Source: Hymenobacter edaphi (GTDB lineage Bacteria; Bacteroidota; Bacteroidia; Cytophagales; Hymenobacteraceae). Taken from it: a stretch of 64,000 nt of DNA. A model generated the notes under the pieces. It saw only the letters and a program-made list of their open reading frames with translations, searched no databases and was not told where the DNA came from. The stretch is taken from contig NZ_QHKM01000001.1 in the NCBI RefSeq assembly GCF_003258365.1, forward strand, positions 1,426,001 through 1,490,000, read 5' to 3'. A program made the position numbers and the translations under genes. Positions 27,761 through 36,519 of this stretch are shown here, one piece after another (the first letter of the stretch is position 1; each line of letters opens with the position of its first letter).

Positions 27761-27783
27761 GTTTTCGCCGGGCAGATGCGCGG

Positions 27784-28503
27784 CTAGTAGTTGGCTTCGG
27801 CCGCCGGCAGGTCCACCAGGATGAACTGCGCATCCTGCTCGGCGCGGAAATGGATGACGTGCTCGTCGGTCATGCGGGCCTGGTCACCGGGGCCCAGGCG
27901 GGTGCCGTTGATGAAAATGGCGCCCTCGCGCACGTACACGAAGGTCAAACGAATGGGAAAGGTTTTGAATTCCAGCTCCTTGTCGGCGCGCAGATTGCTC
28001 CAGTACACGGAGGAGTTGGAGTTGATGTAGACCACATCCTCCAGCACTTTCTGCCCCGATACCAGCGGCACCAGCTCGTTTTTCAAGTCCAGGAAGTCAA
28101 TCTCCTTTTGCTCGTAGCTGGGGGCCAGCCCTTTCTGATTCGGGATAAACCACAGCTGGTAGAACTTCAGCGGCTCGTCCTGCTGGTTCATTTCGGAGTG
28201 CGCCAGCCCGGTACCGGCCGTCATGCGCTGCACCTCGCCCGCCTTGATGGTCGTCTTGTTGCCCATCGTGTCTTCGTGGGTGATTTCGCCTTCCAGCACG
28301 ATGCTCACGATTTCCATTTCGTGGTGCGGGTGCTGCGGAAAGCCGGACTTGGCCGCTACCGTGTCGTCGTTGAACACCCGCAGCGGCCCGAAGTGCATGT
28401 TCTTGGGGTCGTAGTAGCTGGCAAAGCTGAAGAGGTGGTAGCTGTTCAGCCAGGCCACGGGCTGGGCGTGAAACCGGTCGTTGGCGGAAATGTAGGAGAG
28501 CAT
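27784..28503 (-). CDS. Pirin family protein
   Basis: A 239-residue cupin-fold protein of the pirin family. The N-terminal metal site is visible as PHHEMEIVSIVLEGEITHEDTMG with preceding HFGPLRVFNDD, and RMTAGTGLAHSEMNQ completes the pirin motif. Pirins are iron-binding; some, such as YhhW, have quercetinase activity, others act as redox sensors. It is cytosolic with no signal peptide. The start at 28503 (MLSYISANDRFHA) fits the family length. It stands alone, ending at a shared terminator. Confidence 0.93.
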   Translation of the reverse strand: MLSYISANDRFHAQPVAWLNSYHLFSFASYYDPKNMHFGPLRVFNDDTVAAKSGFPQHPHHEMEIVSIVLEGEITHEDTMGNKTTIKAGEVQRMTAGTGLAHSEMNQQDEPLKFYQLWFIPNQKGLAPSYEQKEIDFLDLKNELVPLVSGQKVLEDVVYINSNSSVYWSNLRADKELEFKTFPIRLTFVYVREGAIFINGTRLGPGDQARMTDEHVIHFRAEQDAQFILVDLPAAEANY

Positions 28504-28870
28504 AGTTGTCGGGCGTGAGGTCGGGCTGGCGACAGAAAGCCAGCAGCGCTGCCCCGCATACGCGGCGGGGCGGCCGAAAGTTAAATCAGGGATTCGACGG
28601 ATTTTTCGGTTTTCGCGGATTTCGTAGCCCATTCGGCACTGCAGCGCCCCGCCACCGCCGGGCCGTGGCCGCACCTACTTTACCCGCCCCCTGCCCGCCA
28701 GCCGGTTGAAACTACCCGGTGGGCCGGGCCGCTACCACCAAGCCCGGGGCGGGGCCACTGCGCCGCTGCCTCGTCGCGCAGCGAGTCGGCTACCCGCTGC
28801 GGCTTACCTAACGCCAGCAGCAGGCGTCAGTCCATTCCGGTAATCACGTGGCGGCGGTCATTTGCGCCAT
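28504..28870. other. Gap without gene upstream of pirin
   Basis: About 367 bases hold no convincing gene on either strand. There is a weak CTGGCGACAGAAAGCCAG hairpin near 28528. No exact TAnnTTTG box faces the pirin gene. The stretch ends at the terminator of the XRE-S24 regulator. Confidence 0.5.
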
Positions 28871-28874
28871 AAAA

Positions 28875-28909
28875 AAGCAGTGCCCCGGCTCAAAGCCGGG
28901 GCACTGCTT
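28875..28909. terminator. Intrinsic terminator of the XRE-S24 regulator gene
   Basis: The arms AAGCAGTGCCCCGGC and its complement form a perfect 15-bp stem with loop TCAAA. On the minus strand it is followed by a T run (the A run at 28871-28876 on the plus strand), fitting termination of the regulator transcript. Confidence 0.9.
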
Positions 28910-28960
28910 CGTTCGGACGGCAATCGTCCACAACATCCGGACAATCCGGCAAACCCGTCG

Positions 28961-29797
28961 TTAGGCTTTCTTCATCGTCGTCACCTGCTTCTGCAGATCG
29001 AGCACGATGCTGGCCAAGCGGTTCAGCGAGAGGTCGGCAATGGGGAAGGTGCTGCTGATGTAGCTCTTGGCTTCCCAGATTTCCAGCACGTCCTCCACGT
29101 CAATGTCGTAGGGCGAGTACACGGGGTTGTCGGAGTGCAGCGTGAGGGCGGCAGCGTCCTTCAGGCGGTTGAACACGCGCTTGAACACGATGCCTTCTTT
29201 CTTGCTGACCACGATGCAGGGCGTGCCGTCCTTCACCTCGTTCCAGTCGGCCACGTAGCGGCCCACGATAACGGTGCCCGAGGCAATGGGCAGCATGGAG
29301 TCACCGGCAATTTCGAAGGCGCGAAACGTGCCCGTCTGGCCCAGCATGGGCAGGCGGAACTTGGGCAGGTCTTCGATGTATTCCTGGTCGGCGTACCCGT
29401 TGAGGTAGCCGGCCGCGGCTTTCAGCGGCACCAGCTCGATGTTTTCCTGCTGATCCTGGCCCACGGTGAAGGCCAGCACGCGCAGGTTCTCACCTTTGGC
29501 GCGCTCGGGTTCGGCGACCGAGGCCCCGTCGGAGCCGGCGGCTTCCAGGGCGGGCGCGTTTTGCAGCTGGCGCAGCACGGCCGCCGCCTGGCGCTTTTTG
29601 GAGAAGTCCGTGGTGACCAGCGCGTCGAGCGAAATGCCGAAGAGGCGAGCCATTTTGACCAGCGTGGTCAGTTTTGGCTCGGCGCGGCCTTCCTCGTAGG
29701 CCCCGATCAGGGAGCGTTTGATGCTCAGTTTATCAGCCAGTTGCGCTTGCGTCAAGCTAAGCTCACGGCGCCAGAATTTCAGGTTGGTATTGATCAT
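28961..29797 (-). CDS. XRE family regulator with S24 (LexA-like) peptidase domain
   Basis: A 278-residue transcription factor. Residues 1-65 form an HTH_3 domain (LTQAQLADKLSIKRSLIGAYEEGRAEPKL). The C-terminal half is an S24 peptidase-like domain with the nucleophile Ser in EIAGDSMLPI and the Lys in GIVFKRVFNRL, so both members of the Ser-Lys dyad are present. Such proteins are phage-type repressors or stress regulators; no phage genes are near, so a housekeeping regulator is more likely. ATG 29797 is preferred to an earlier start that adds RPPRP. A terminator follows. Confidence 0.92.
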   Translation of the reverse strand: MINTNLKFWRRELSLTQAQLADKLSIKRSLIGAYEEGRAEPKLTTLVKMARLFGISLDALVTTDFSKKRQAAAVLRQLQNAPALEAAGSDGASVAEPERAKGENLRVLAFTVGQDQQENIELVPLKAAAGYLNGYADQEYIEDLPKFRLPMLGQTGTFRAFEIAGDSMLPIASGTVIVGRYVADWNEVKDGTPCIVVSKKEGIVFKRVFNRLKDAAALTLHSDNPVYSPYDIDVEDVLEIWEAKSYISSTFPIADLSLNRLASIVLDLQKQVTTMKKA

Positions 29798-29848
29798 GGG
29801 GCGGGGTGGCCGGCTAACGTAATTCGCCCTCAACGGCTTGCCGGCTCG

Positions 29849-29880
29849 TGAAGGTACTAACGGCTTCCTGGTTTTACTAA
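29849..29880 (-). promoter_or_regulatory. Promoter box with direct TTAGTA repeats before the XRE regulator
   Basis: On the minus strand a TACCTTC box (29856 downwards) lies about 50 nt before the ATG. TTAGTA occurs twice, at 29855-29860 and 29875-29880, spaced 20 bp, one copy overlapping the box. This could be an autoregulatory operator. The evidence is weak because only two copies exist. Confidence 0.35.
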
Positions 29881-30252
29881 TTCATTTAGCAGAAAGTTTT
29901 TTTTCCAGGCCGAACATTTCACAACCCGGCCCATGCAGTGGGCCGCCCGCCCGGATTCGGCCACGGCAACGGCCCCGCCGCAGCCCCAACTGGCGGAGCC
30001 ACGGCGGGACCGTGCAGTAGTAAGGGGCAGGTTGCTTGCCGGTTATCGGGCCGGTATGATTCGCCCCGTTCAGGCACCTCTACCATTGCTTAGGAGTCGC
30101 CGGCCCGTGGGTACCCTTGTCGGGCTTCTGGCGTTCTGCTTTCCCTGTTTCGGGCGCGATTGAGTGGGCCTTGCTGTGTGGTCCAGGAACACCCGCCGGG
30201 TATTTATCGGGCCGGCGGTCGGGGGTACATTAGCGGCTGCTCCCGGCCCCGC
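29881..30252. other. Gap without gene between XRE regulator and NDEWW operon
   Basis: About 370 bases without a convincing gene or RNA structure. A T run of eight lies near 29898. The right end borders the 3' end of the lipoprotein gene, and no clear terminator hairpin was found for that operon. Confidence 0.45.
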
Positions 30253-31119
30253 TCAGAGGCTGACGGTGGCGATTTTCGGCGTTTCGGCCCACCATTCGTC
30301 GTTTTCCCAGTAGGTATTCCAGCCCAGCCGGGCGTATTTCTCATTGATTTCGGGGCCCCGCTCGCCCACGTTGAAGTCGGCAAAAACGTCTTGGGCAATG
30401 GCAAACAGGCCGTTGCCGTCGGCCCAGAGCACAGGCTTGGTTTTGCGGGTCTGGTTGCTGATCCACTGGCCCTCGAAGCGGCTGCCGGCCCGGCGCGCCG
30501 CCATCGACTCCTCGGTGAAGCCCCAGGTGGCCAGCTCCAGTTTCTGCTCCGAGCCGCGGCCGAAATCCACGGCAAACTTGCCCCGGAACACCCCGCTCCC
30601 GTTGCCCTCAGCGCCTTCGCGCAGCTCAAACCGCCCGGTGCCAGCATAGGCGGCCGTCATGTCGCTGTTGGGGTAGTCTTTGAGTGGTTTCAGCGGCCGT
30701 AGCTGCGTCAGTTCGATGGTGCCTTCCAGCGGACTGACGCGCTTTTTGTAGCGGTCCTTGCCCCGGATGTGGTACAGCGCCGGGTTGTGGGCGTCGCGCT
30801 CCACGCGGGTGAAAACGAACTCAATGCGGTAATGATCCGAACCGAAAAAGCCGTTCATGGCCTGCCCGGCCTGCGGACCTCCTTCGTCTTCGTAGCTGGC
30901 GGGCAGCAGCAGCGGCGCCAGATCAAGCTCGCGGAGCACGGCCAGCTGCTCGGCCGGCAGCGCCGGAGCAGCCGGGGCTTCAGGCGCCGGTTTGGCCTGG
31001 TCAACGGCGTGGTTGACGGCTGTAACGGGCGCTGCTGTGGTAGGCGTTTCCGTTTCGGTGGCATGCTGGCAGGCCGCGAGCAGGCCAGCACCGAGCAACA
31101 GGTAAACGTGCGTTTTCAT
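30253..31119 (-). CDS. Lipoprotein of the NDEWW pair, unknown function
   Basis: A 288-residue protein with a lipobox (LLLGAGLLAAC). After a Pro/Ala-rich linker to about residue 55 comes a folded domain containing FFGSDHYRIEFVFTRVERDAHNP, YHIRGKDRYKK, GTGRFELRE, FEGQWISN and a C-terminal motif WNTYWENDEWWAETP. The next gene upstream encodes a paralogue with the same blocks in the same order. I recognise no described family. It is the last of three genes read on the minus strand (DUF2306 protein, exported paralogue, this lipoprotein), with 63 bp before it. An outer-surface role is inferred from the lipobox. Confidence 0.75.
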   Translation of the reverse strand: MKTHVYLLLGAGLLAACQHATETETPTTAAPVTAVNHAVDQAKPAPEAPAAPALPAEQLAVLRELDLAPLLLPASYEDEGGPQAGQAMNGFFGSDHYRIEFVFTRVERDAHNPALYHIRGKDRYKKRVSPLEGTIELTQLRPLKPLKDYPNSDMTAAYAGTGRFELREGAEGNGSGVFRGKFAVDFGRGSEQKLELATWGFTEESMAARRAGSRFEGQWISNQTRKTKPVLWADGNGLFAIAQDVFADFNVGERGPEINEKYARLGWNTYWENDEWWAETPKIATVSL

Positions 31120-31182
31120 GGCAAGGGAGCTTGGTTGAGTTCAGATTGAAGTCAGTGAACTACGCGGCAGCGCGGCGCGGCA

Positions 31183-31971
31183 TCAGAGGCTGAGGCGGGC
31201 GCTGGTGCCGGGCGTGTCGGCCCACCACTCGTCGTTGTCCCAGTAGCGGCTCCAGCCCCGCTCGGCGTACTTCGGATTGATGCTGGGCATCCGGTCACCT
31301 ATCTCGAAATCCTGAAATATCTGCCCGGCCAGCGTCCGCCAGTTATCGGCCCACACCACGCGCTCCACTTCGCCCTCGGTGCTGCGCCACTGGCCCTCAA
31401 ACTTGTAGCCGCAGAAGCCAACCGGGCTGCCCTCGATATTGGCCAGACCGAGGCGGCTGCCCTCCGGCGTCACGTCGGCGGCTACGGTGCCGCGGTAGGT
31501 GCCGGTGTTGCGGGCAATGCGCTGCTCCACGAACTCGAAGGTGCCCACGACGGTGTAGCGGGGCAGGGTGTTGGGTTCCATCGGGGCCTGGTACACCTGC
31601 TTGAGCACAATGACGCCCTGAAAGGGCACGGCCATGTTTTTCAGGCAGCGGCTTTTGCCCTCCACCCGGTAGATGTGGGGGTTGTCGGCGTCGCGCTGCA
31701 CCCGCAGCAGGGCAAAGTCGATCCGGAAGCCGCTGCGGCCGAAAAAGCCGCTGCGGGCGCTGTTGCCCGACGACGACAGCTGCCACAGCGGCGCGCAGCT
31801 GTAGCGCCGCCAGAAGCTCTGCGCGGCCGTGGCCGAGAGCAGAACGCGGGTTTTGGCGGCGGGAACGGCGCGGCCAACGGGCGGGGCAGGTGCGGCGGGG
31901 CGCGCGGCCACCAGGGCCGTCAGCAGGGCCCAGCCGCCGAGGCCGGCCAGGCAAGTGGTGCGCGAAATCAT
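31183..31971 (-). CDS. Exported protein of the NDEWW pair, unknown function
   Basis: A 262-residue protein with an N-terminal export signal (CLAGLGGWALLTALVAARPAAPAP) but no clear lipobox position. It matches its downstream neighbour across the domain: FFGRSGFRIDFALLRVQRDADNP, YRVEGKSRC, VGTFEFVE, FEGQWRST and WSRYWDNDEWWADTP near the end. Several Cys (LKNM-adjacent and SPVGFCGYKF) are unique to this copy. Its ATG overlaps the stop of the DUF2306 gene by four bases (ATGA), so the two are translationally coupled. The pair likely arose by tandem duplication; no function is known to me. Confidence 0.75.
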   Translation of the reverse strand: MISRTTCLAGLGGWALLTALVAARPAAPAPPVGRAVPAAKTRVLLSATAAQSFWRRYSCAPLWQLSSSGNSARSGFFGRSGFRIDFALLRVQRDADNPHIYRVEGKSRCLKNMAVPFQGVIVLKQVYQAPMEPNTLPRYTVVGTFEFVEQRIARNTGTYRGTVAADVTPEGSRLGLANIEGSPVGFCGYKFEGQWRSTEGEVERVVWADNWRTLAGQIFQDFEIGDRMPSINPKYAERGWSRYWDNDEWWADTPGTSARLSL

Positions 31972-32681
31972 ACCAGTTGAGGCTTAGCGTTGGAGACGGA
32001 GGAGTGGGGGGCAGCGGCGGCCAGAGCCGTGCGCAGCAGGCGGCGGGTCACGCCGGCCTGAATGAGCACTTCGGCCAGCAGCAGGTTGCCGGTCCAGGAA
32101 AGCCAGGTGACGGTGAGGTAGGTTTCGATGGGCTTGGTCTGGAACAGGTAGAACAGCCCGAAGCTTTCCAGGCGCAGGCTCATGGCGGCCAGCGTGACGA
32201 GGTAGCTGCGCAGCATCCAGTCGGTGTGGGCCTGCCACTGGCGCTGCCGGGCGGTGCGGTAGGCCTGCCAGGTACTCAGCCACCACACGATGCACTGCAA
32301 GCTGAAGCCTACCTTGGCCACCAGCCCGCCGTTGGCGTACAGGGCCAGAATCAGCCCCGATGGCGCGGCCAGCAGCAGAATCGAGGCCACATACACCTTG
32401 CCCAGGGTGCGGTGCAGGGCGCGGCGCCCGGCCCAGAGGCGCGGGAAGAACTGCACCAGCCCGGTCGCCATTACCCAGAGGCTGCTGGTGATATGCACGT
32501 AGAAGCCCAGCCGAAACAGCGCGCTGGCGTTGGTTTCAGCGGCTTTGGTGGTCAGAAAGTCAATACCGGGCTCGAAGCTGAGGTACGGCACTACTTTGGT
32601 GAGCATCAGGCCCGTAAACAGCACCACGCCCAGGCCAAGCAGGCCCTGCACAAGGCGGGGAAAGGAGGTGGCAGCAGCCAT
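31968..32681 (-). CDS. DUF2306 family membrane protein
   Basis: A 237-residue integral membrane protein. Predicted helices fall around LVQGLLGLGVVLFTGLML, FYVHITSSLWVMATGLVQFF, VYVASILLLAAPSGLILALYA, IVWWLSTWQAY and WTGNLLLAEVLIQAG. The layout with conserved His in LHRTLGKVYV and HTDWMLRSY matches DUF2306, a family related to cytochrome b561-like folds but without known function. ATG 32681 gives a normal N-terminus; the longer frame adds 19 residues. It heads the operon with the NDEWW proteins and is coupled by ATGA overlap. Confidence 0.87.
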   Translation of the reverse strand: MAAATSFPRLVQGLLGLGVVLFTGLMLTKVVPYLSFEPGIDFLTTKAAETNASALFRLGFYVHITSSLWVMATGLVQFFPRLWAGRRALHRTLGKVYVASILLLAAPSGLILALYANGGLVAKVGFSLQCIVWWLSTWQAYRTARQRQWQAHTDWMLRSYLVTLAAMSLRLESFGLFYLFQTKPIETYLTVTWLSWTGNLLLAEVLIQAGVTRRLLRTALAAAAPHSSVSNAKPQLV

Positions 32682-32904
32682 AGAAAGCGGAAAAGCGAGC
32701 TTGACGTAAAGTAGCAATTTGCCACGAGCCGTTTGCATTTGCTGAACGGATTATTGCGGCGTCATTGTATAAAGCCCCCCGAATATTTTGAATGCGCAGC
32801 GGTGGCCGCCCTTCTGGCTGTGCAGCGGGGTAGCAGCACAACAAATCAGCCGGGCCCGCACCTTACGGCACCAACCCGGCTGACAATTGAATGGCTGAGG
32901 TTTC

Positions 32905-35163
32905 TTACTCCACCGGCGGCTGCGAGGGCAGCTCCCCGCGCAGGCGCTTGTCGTAGGTGAGAGCCACGCGCAGCTGGAAGTAGTCGTACTGCTCGCGCAG
33001 GTGGTCGAATAGGTCGCGCAGGCGGAAATCGGGGCCCAGCTCCTGCACGGCGGTTTTGATGCGGGCGTAGTCGTCCTGGCTGATAAACTCCTCGGTGCGT
33101 AGCTGGTAGCCCCGCTCGTACAAGGCCTCCAGGTGCGACTTGATGGTGCTGGCAGCCAGGCCGCGCTGCTCGGCCACCTGCTCCACCGAGAGGCCCTGCC
33201 GGTGCATCTTCCAGCTGTCGAGGGCGGTGCCGCTGGGCGTGCCGGGGCTGCGCTTTTTGGCCGGCGCGGGGGCGTCGTCCTCGTCGCTGGGCACGTCGGG
33301 CACGTCGTCGGGCGAGGGGGCGCCGGCGTGCTGGGTGATGAGGTCGATAAACCGCTCCCCGTAGGTTTCAAACTTCTTCATGCCCACGCCCGACACGGCC
33401 AGCATGGCGGTGCGGGTGCGGGGCCGCTCGATGGCCATTTCCTGCAGCGTGGCGTCGGAGAAAACCACGTAGGGCGGCACGCCCTGCTCGTCGGCAATCT
33501 GCTTGCGCAGCTGGCGCAGGCGGTCGAACAGCTCGTCGGCAATGGAGGGCAGGCGCTGGCCGGTGGCGGCTTTGGCGGCGCGGCCCTTGGGGGCTTTTTC
33601 GGCCTTCTGCGGCACCTGAAACTGCTTCAGGGCCTGCTTCCTTTCGCCTTTCAGCACCTGCCAACCCAGGTCGGTGAGCTTGAGGGCGTAGCCCTGCTCG
33701 TAGGCAATGTACAGGAGGCCGTCGTTCAGCAATTGGTGCAGGTAGCTCTGCCAGTCGAGAAACGAGAGGTTGCCGCCGGCGCCGAAGGTTTTGATCTGGT
33801 CGTAGCCGCGCGAGACGACGCCCTGGTTGCGGCGGCCCAGCAGCACGTCGCAAATCATCGTGAGCGGGGCGGCTTCGCGGGTGCGGGCCACGGCCGACAG
33901 GGCTTTCTGGGCCAGCTCGGTGCCGTCGAAGGTGGTGGGCGGGTTGCGGCAGATGTCGCAGTTGCCGCAGTCTTTTTCCAGTACCTCGCCGAAGTAAGCC
34001 AGCAGGATGCGGCGGCGGCAGGAAGCGGCTTCGGCAAACTGCTGCATGCGCTCCAGCTTGGTGCTATTCAGCTGGGCCAGGCGCGGGTCGGCGTCCTTGG
34101 TAATCATGTCGCGCAGCTGGGCCACGTCGGCGTACGAGTAGAACAGCACGGCCTCGGCGGGGGCCCCGTCGCGGCCGGCGCGGCCGATTTCCTGGTAGTA
34201 GCCCTCGATGTTCTTGGGCAGGTTGTAGTGCAGCACCCAGCGCACGTTGCTCTTGTCGATGCCCATGCCGAAGGCCACCGTGGCGCAAATCACCTGCAAA
34301 TCGTCGCGCAGAAACTGCTCCTGCACGTCGGAGCGGCTGCGGTCGGTCATGCCCGCGTGGTAGAAACCGGCGCGGATGCCCTTTTCCTTAAGCTTGCCGG
34401 CCAGCGTCTCGCACTGCTTGCGCGAGAGGCAGTACACGATGCCGGCCTCGTTTTCGTGGGTCTTCAGAAAGTTCACCACCGCGTTGACGCGGTCCTGGCC
34501 CGGGCGCACGCTCAGCGAGAGGTTGGGCCGGTCGAACGAGGAGAGGAACACCTTGGGCTCGGTCAGGCGCAGCTGCTGCTGGATGTCGCGCTGGGTGAGG
34601 CGGTCGGCGGTGGCGGTGAGGGCAATGATGGGCACCTCGGGAAACTGCTCGCGCAGCACCCGCAGCTGGGTGTATTCGGGCCGGAAGTCGTGGCCCCAGG
34701 ACGAGATGCAGTGCGCCTCGTCGATGGCGAACATGCTGACTTTGAGCCGGTGCAGAAAGCTCAGGAAGCCTTCGGACAGCAGCTTTTCGGGCGAGACGTA
34801 GAGCAGCTTCAGCATCCCGGCCTGGCAGGCGCGGCCGATGCTGCTCTGCTCGGCCTGCCCGATGCTGGAGTTGATGCAGGCGGCGGATATACCGTTGGCT
34901 TTCAGCGCCTCCACCTGATCTTTCATCAGGGCAATCAGCGGGGAGACGACCACGCACACGCCCTCCTGCACCATGGCCGGTATCTGGAAACACACCGATT
35001 TGCCGCCGCCCGTGGGCATGAGCACGACGGTATCCTGGCCGGAGAGAATCGACTGGATGATATCCTGCTGCATCGGCCGGAACTGGTCGTAGCCGTAGTA
35101 CTGCTTCAAAACGCGCCGGGCCGATTCGAGCGTGGGCGTGAGGGGCTGGGTAGCTGCTAACAT
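32905..35163 (-). CDS. recQ: ATP-dependent DNA helicase RecQ
   Basis: A 752-residue 3'-5' DNA helicase for recombination and repair. Motif I MPTGGGKS, motif II DEAH, motif III ALTATA, motif V FGMGIDK and motif VI QEIGRAGRDG are intact. The zinc site has four Cys in SCRR and CGNCDIC. A winged helix (GGNLSFLDWQSYLHQLLNDG) and HRDC domain (about 535-610) follow. An acidic/Pro linker leads to a C-terminal HTH region (GLSVEQVAEQRGLAASTIKSHL), as in many Bacteroidota RecQ proteins. The ATG at 35163 lies 5 nt behind a TATTTTTA box. Confidence 0.96.
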   Translation of the reverse strand: MLAATQPLTPTLESARRVLKQYYGYDQFRPMQQDIIQSILSGQDTVVLMPTGGGKSVCFQIPAMVQEGVCVVVSPLIALMKDQVEALKANGISAACINSSIGQAEQSSIGRACQAGMLKLLYVSPEKLLSEGFLSFLHRLKVSMFAIDEAHCISSWGHDFRPEYTQLRVLREQFPEVPIIALTATADRLTQRDIQQQLRLTEPKVFLSSFDRPNLSLSVRPGQDRVNAVVNFLKTHENEAGIVYCLSRKQCETLAGKLKEKGIRAGFYHAGMTDRSRSDVQEQFLRDDLQVICATVAFGMGIDKSNVRWVLHYNLPKNIEGYYQEIGRAGRDGAPAEAVLFYSYADVAQLRDMITKDADPRLAQLNSTKLERMQQFAEAASCRRRILLAYFGEVLEKDCGNCDICRNPPTTFDGTELAQKALSAVARTREAAPLTMICDVLLGRRNQGVVSRGYDQIKTFGAGGNLSFLDWQSYLHQLLNDGLLYIAYEQGYALKLTDLGWQVLKGERKQALKQFQVPQKAEKAPKGRAAKAATGQRLPSIADELFDRLRQLRKQIADEQGVPPYVVFSDATLQEMAIERPRTRTAMLAVSGVGMKKFETYGERFIDLITQHAGAPSPDDVPDVPSDEDDAPAPAKKRSPGTPSGTALDSWKMHRQGLSVEQVAEQRGLAASTIKSHLEALYERGYQLRTEEFISQDDYARIKTAVQELGPDFRLRDLFDHLREQYDYFQLRVALTYDKRLRGELPSQPPVE

Positions 35164-35168
35164 CGGGG

Positions 35169-35176
35169 TAAAAATA
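35169..35176 (-). promoter_or_regulatory. -7-like element TATTTTTA before recQ
   Basis: Read on the minus strand, TATTTTTA matches TAnnTTTG except at the last base. It lies 5 nt upstream of the recQ ATG, so a leaderless transcript is predicted. Confidence 0.4.
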
Positions 35177-35359
35177 CGGCGGTTTTTGCGGGAGTCCTAA
35201 GCTAATAAAACTAGAGAAAAGCTAAAATGGTGCGCCGACCGTGGGCAGCAATTTTCGGCTTTGCTTCTGCCCGGCCTCGAACGCGAGGTGGCCAGCGGCA
35301 GTCGCTCAGTATCTTGCCCGCCGGCCGCGCGTTGCCTCGCCCGGCCCGACTTCCCGCTA

Positions 35360-35761
35360 ATGAAACTTGAATTGCTGGACGACCTCAGTGCCGGCGGCCG
35401 GTTTGCCGACGTTGTATCGGAGTGCCTGCTGCGCCTCTCCGACTTCGACGAAGCGCAGACAGCCGCGCTGATCGGCCTTATTGAAGCCCGCCTGCTGGGC
35501 GCCGGGCGGCCGCTGCCCTTGGCGGAAGTGCCGTTCATTCGGGCCGTAAACTGTCAGTTGACGCTGGTACTGGGCGCCGCGGATGCGGGCATCGTCGAAA
35601 CCGGGCAGCCGCAGCAGTTCATTTGCCAGCTGACGCCGGAAGCCTACCACGTGCTGCTGGTGCGCCTGCGGGCCGTGGCCGCCGGCAGCGGTTACCACTG
35701 GCTTTGCGAAACTTCAGCCGCCGACATTGATTTTTTGTACTCGCCGGGCGGTGGCTGGTAA
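35360..35761 (+). CDS. Hypothetical cytosolic protein
   Basis: A 133-residue protein I do not recognise. The first half is helical (LDDLSAGGRFADVVSECLLRLSDFDEAQTAALIGLIEARLL), the second half strand-rich (CQLTLVLGAADAGIVETG, YHWLCETSAADIDFLYS). No signal peptide or membrane segment is present. ATG 35360 is preferred over a start 33 codons earlier because the upstream residues are Arg/Ser-rich and unlike protein. A TATCTTGC box lies at about 35310. It is divergent from recQ and starts a run of four plus-strand genes with short gaps. Confidence 0.65.
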   Translation: MKLELLDDLSAGGRFADVVSECLLRLSDFDEAQTAALIGLIEARLLGAGRPLPLAEVPFIRAVNCQLTLVLGAADAGIVETGQPQQFICQLTPEAYHVLLVRLRAVAAGSGYHWLCETSAADIDFLYSPGGGW

Positions 35762-35791
35762 GCCCCGACCCGGTCCCTGCTGTTTTTTCCC

Positions 35792-36511
35792 ATGAATCAT
35801 CCGCAGCGGCTGTTCCTGGCCGCCTCCCTCCTGCTGACGGCCACGCTGGCCCAGGCCCAGTCCTCCACCCTCAAGGCCGACGACCTGCCCTACATTGAAG
35901 TGAGCGGGACGGCGGAAAAGGAGGTAGTGCCCGACGAAATCTACCTGCGCATCGCCATTCGGGAGCGGTACGCGGGCAAAACCAAGGTGACGCTGGAGGA
36001 GCAGGAAGAAAAGCTGAAGAACCTGGTTAAGGCGCTGGGCATCAGCCCGGCCAACCTGTACCTGGCCGACGCCAACGCCGACTACGTGAAGGTGCGCTGG
36101 CAGAAAAAAGACGTACTCACGCAGAAGGACTACACCCTCAAAGTAACCGATGCGGCCACGGTGGGCCGGGTGTTTCAGGAGCTGGAGAAGCTGGAAATTA
36201 CCGATGCCGCCGTGGGCCGGGTCAGCCACTCGCAGCTGGAAAGCCTGCGCAGGGAAGTCAAAATTGCTGCTATCAAAGCCGCCAAGGACAAAGCCGAGTA
36301 CCTGCTGACGGCCATCGGGGAGCATGCGGGCAAGCCCCTGATTGTGCGGGAGGAAAACAGCCAGGGCAACCCGACGCTGTCCAACGTTTCGGTCAGCAGC
36401 TACAAACTGCAGCGCAGTGGCCTGACCGAGGGCCCAGAAGAAGATGACGACCTGCAGTTTCAGAAGGTGCGGATTCAGTCGACTATCTACGTCAAGTTCG
36501 CCATCAAATAG
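35792..36511 (+). CDS. SIMPL domain (DUF541) exported protein
   Basis: A 239-residue protein with signal peptide (LFLAASLLLTATLAQAQ). The mature region matches the SIMPL/DUF541 fold: YIEVSGTAEKEVVPDEIYLRIAI at the start, a long helix (TLEEQEEKLKNLVKALG), VTDAATVGRVFQELEKL and a C-terminal strand QSTIYVKFAI. Members include the periplasmic YggE protein, linked to oxidative stress protection. It is 31 bp after the previous gene and 8 bp before the DUF4180 fusion gene, so they are likely co-transcribed. Confidence 0.92.
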   Translation: MNHPQRLFLAASLLLTATLAQAQSSTLKADDLPYIEVSGTAEKEVVPDEIYLRIAIRERYAGKTKVTLEEQEEKLKNLVKALGISPANLYLADANADYVKVRWQKKDVLTQKDYTLKVTDAATVGRVFQELEKLEITDAAVGRVSHSQLESLRREVKIAAIKAAKDKAEYLLTAIGEHAGKPLIVREENSQGNPTLSNVSVSSYKLQRSGLTEGPEEDDDLQFQKVRIQSTIYVKFAIK

Positions 36512-36519
36512 CCCGAATC

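Noticed and set aside
28961-29797. Prophage repressor marking an integrated phage
   Set aside because: No integrase, structural or lysis genes are within the window; S24-type regulators also occur as ordinary chromosomal regulators.
33133-35160. A 675-codon plus-strand frame opposite recQ
   Set aside because: It mirrors the recQ codons and has low-complexity Gly/Val/Leu/His composition with no motif.
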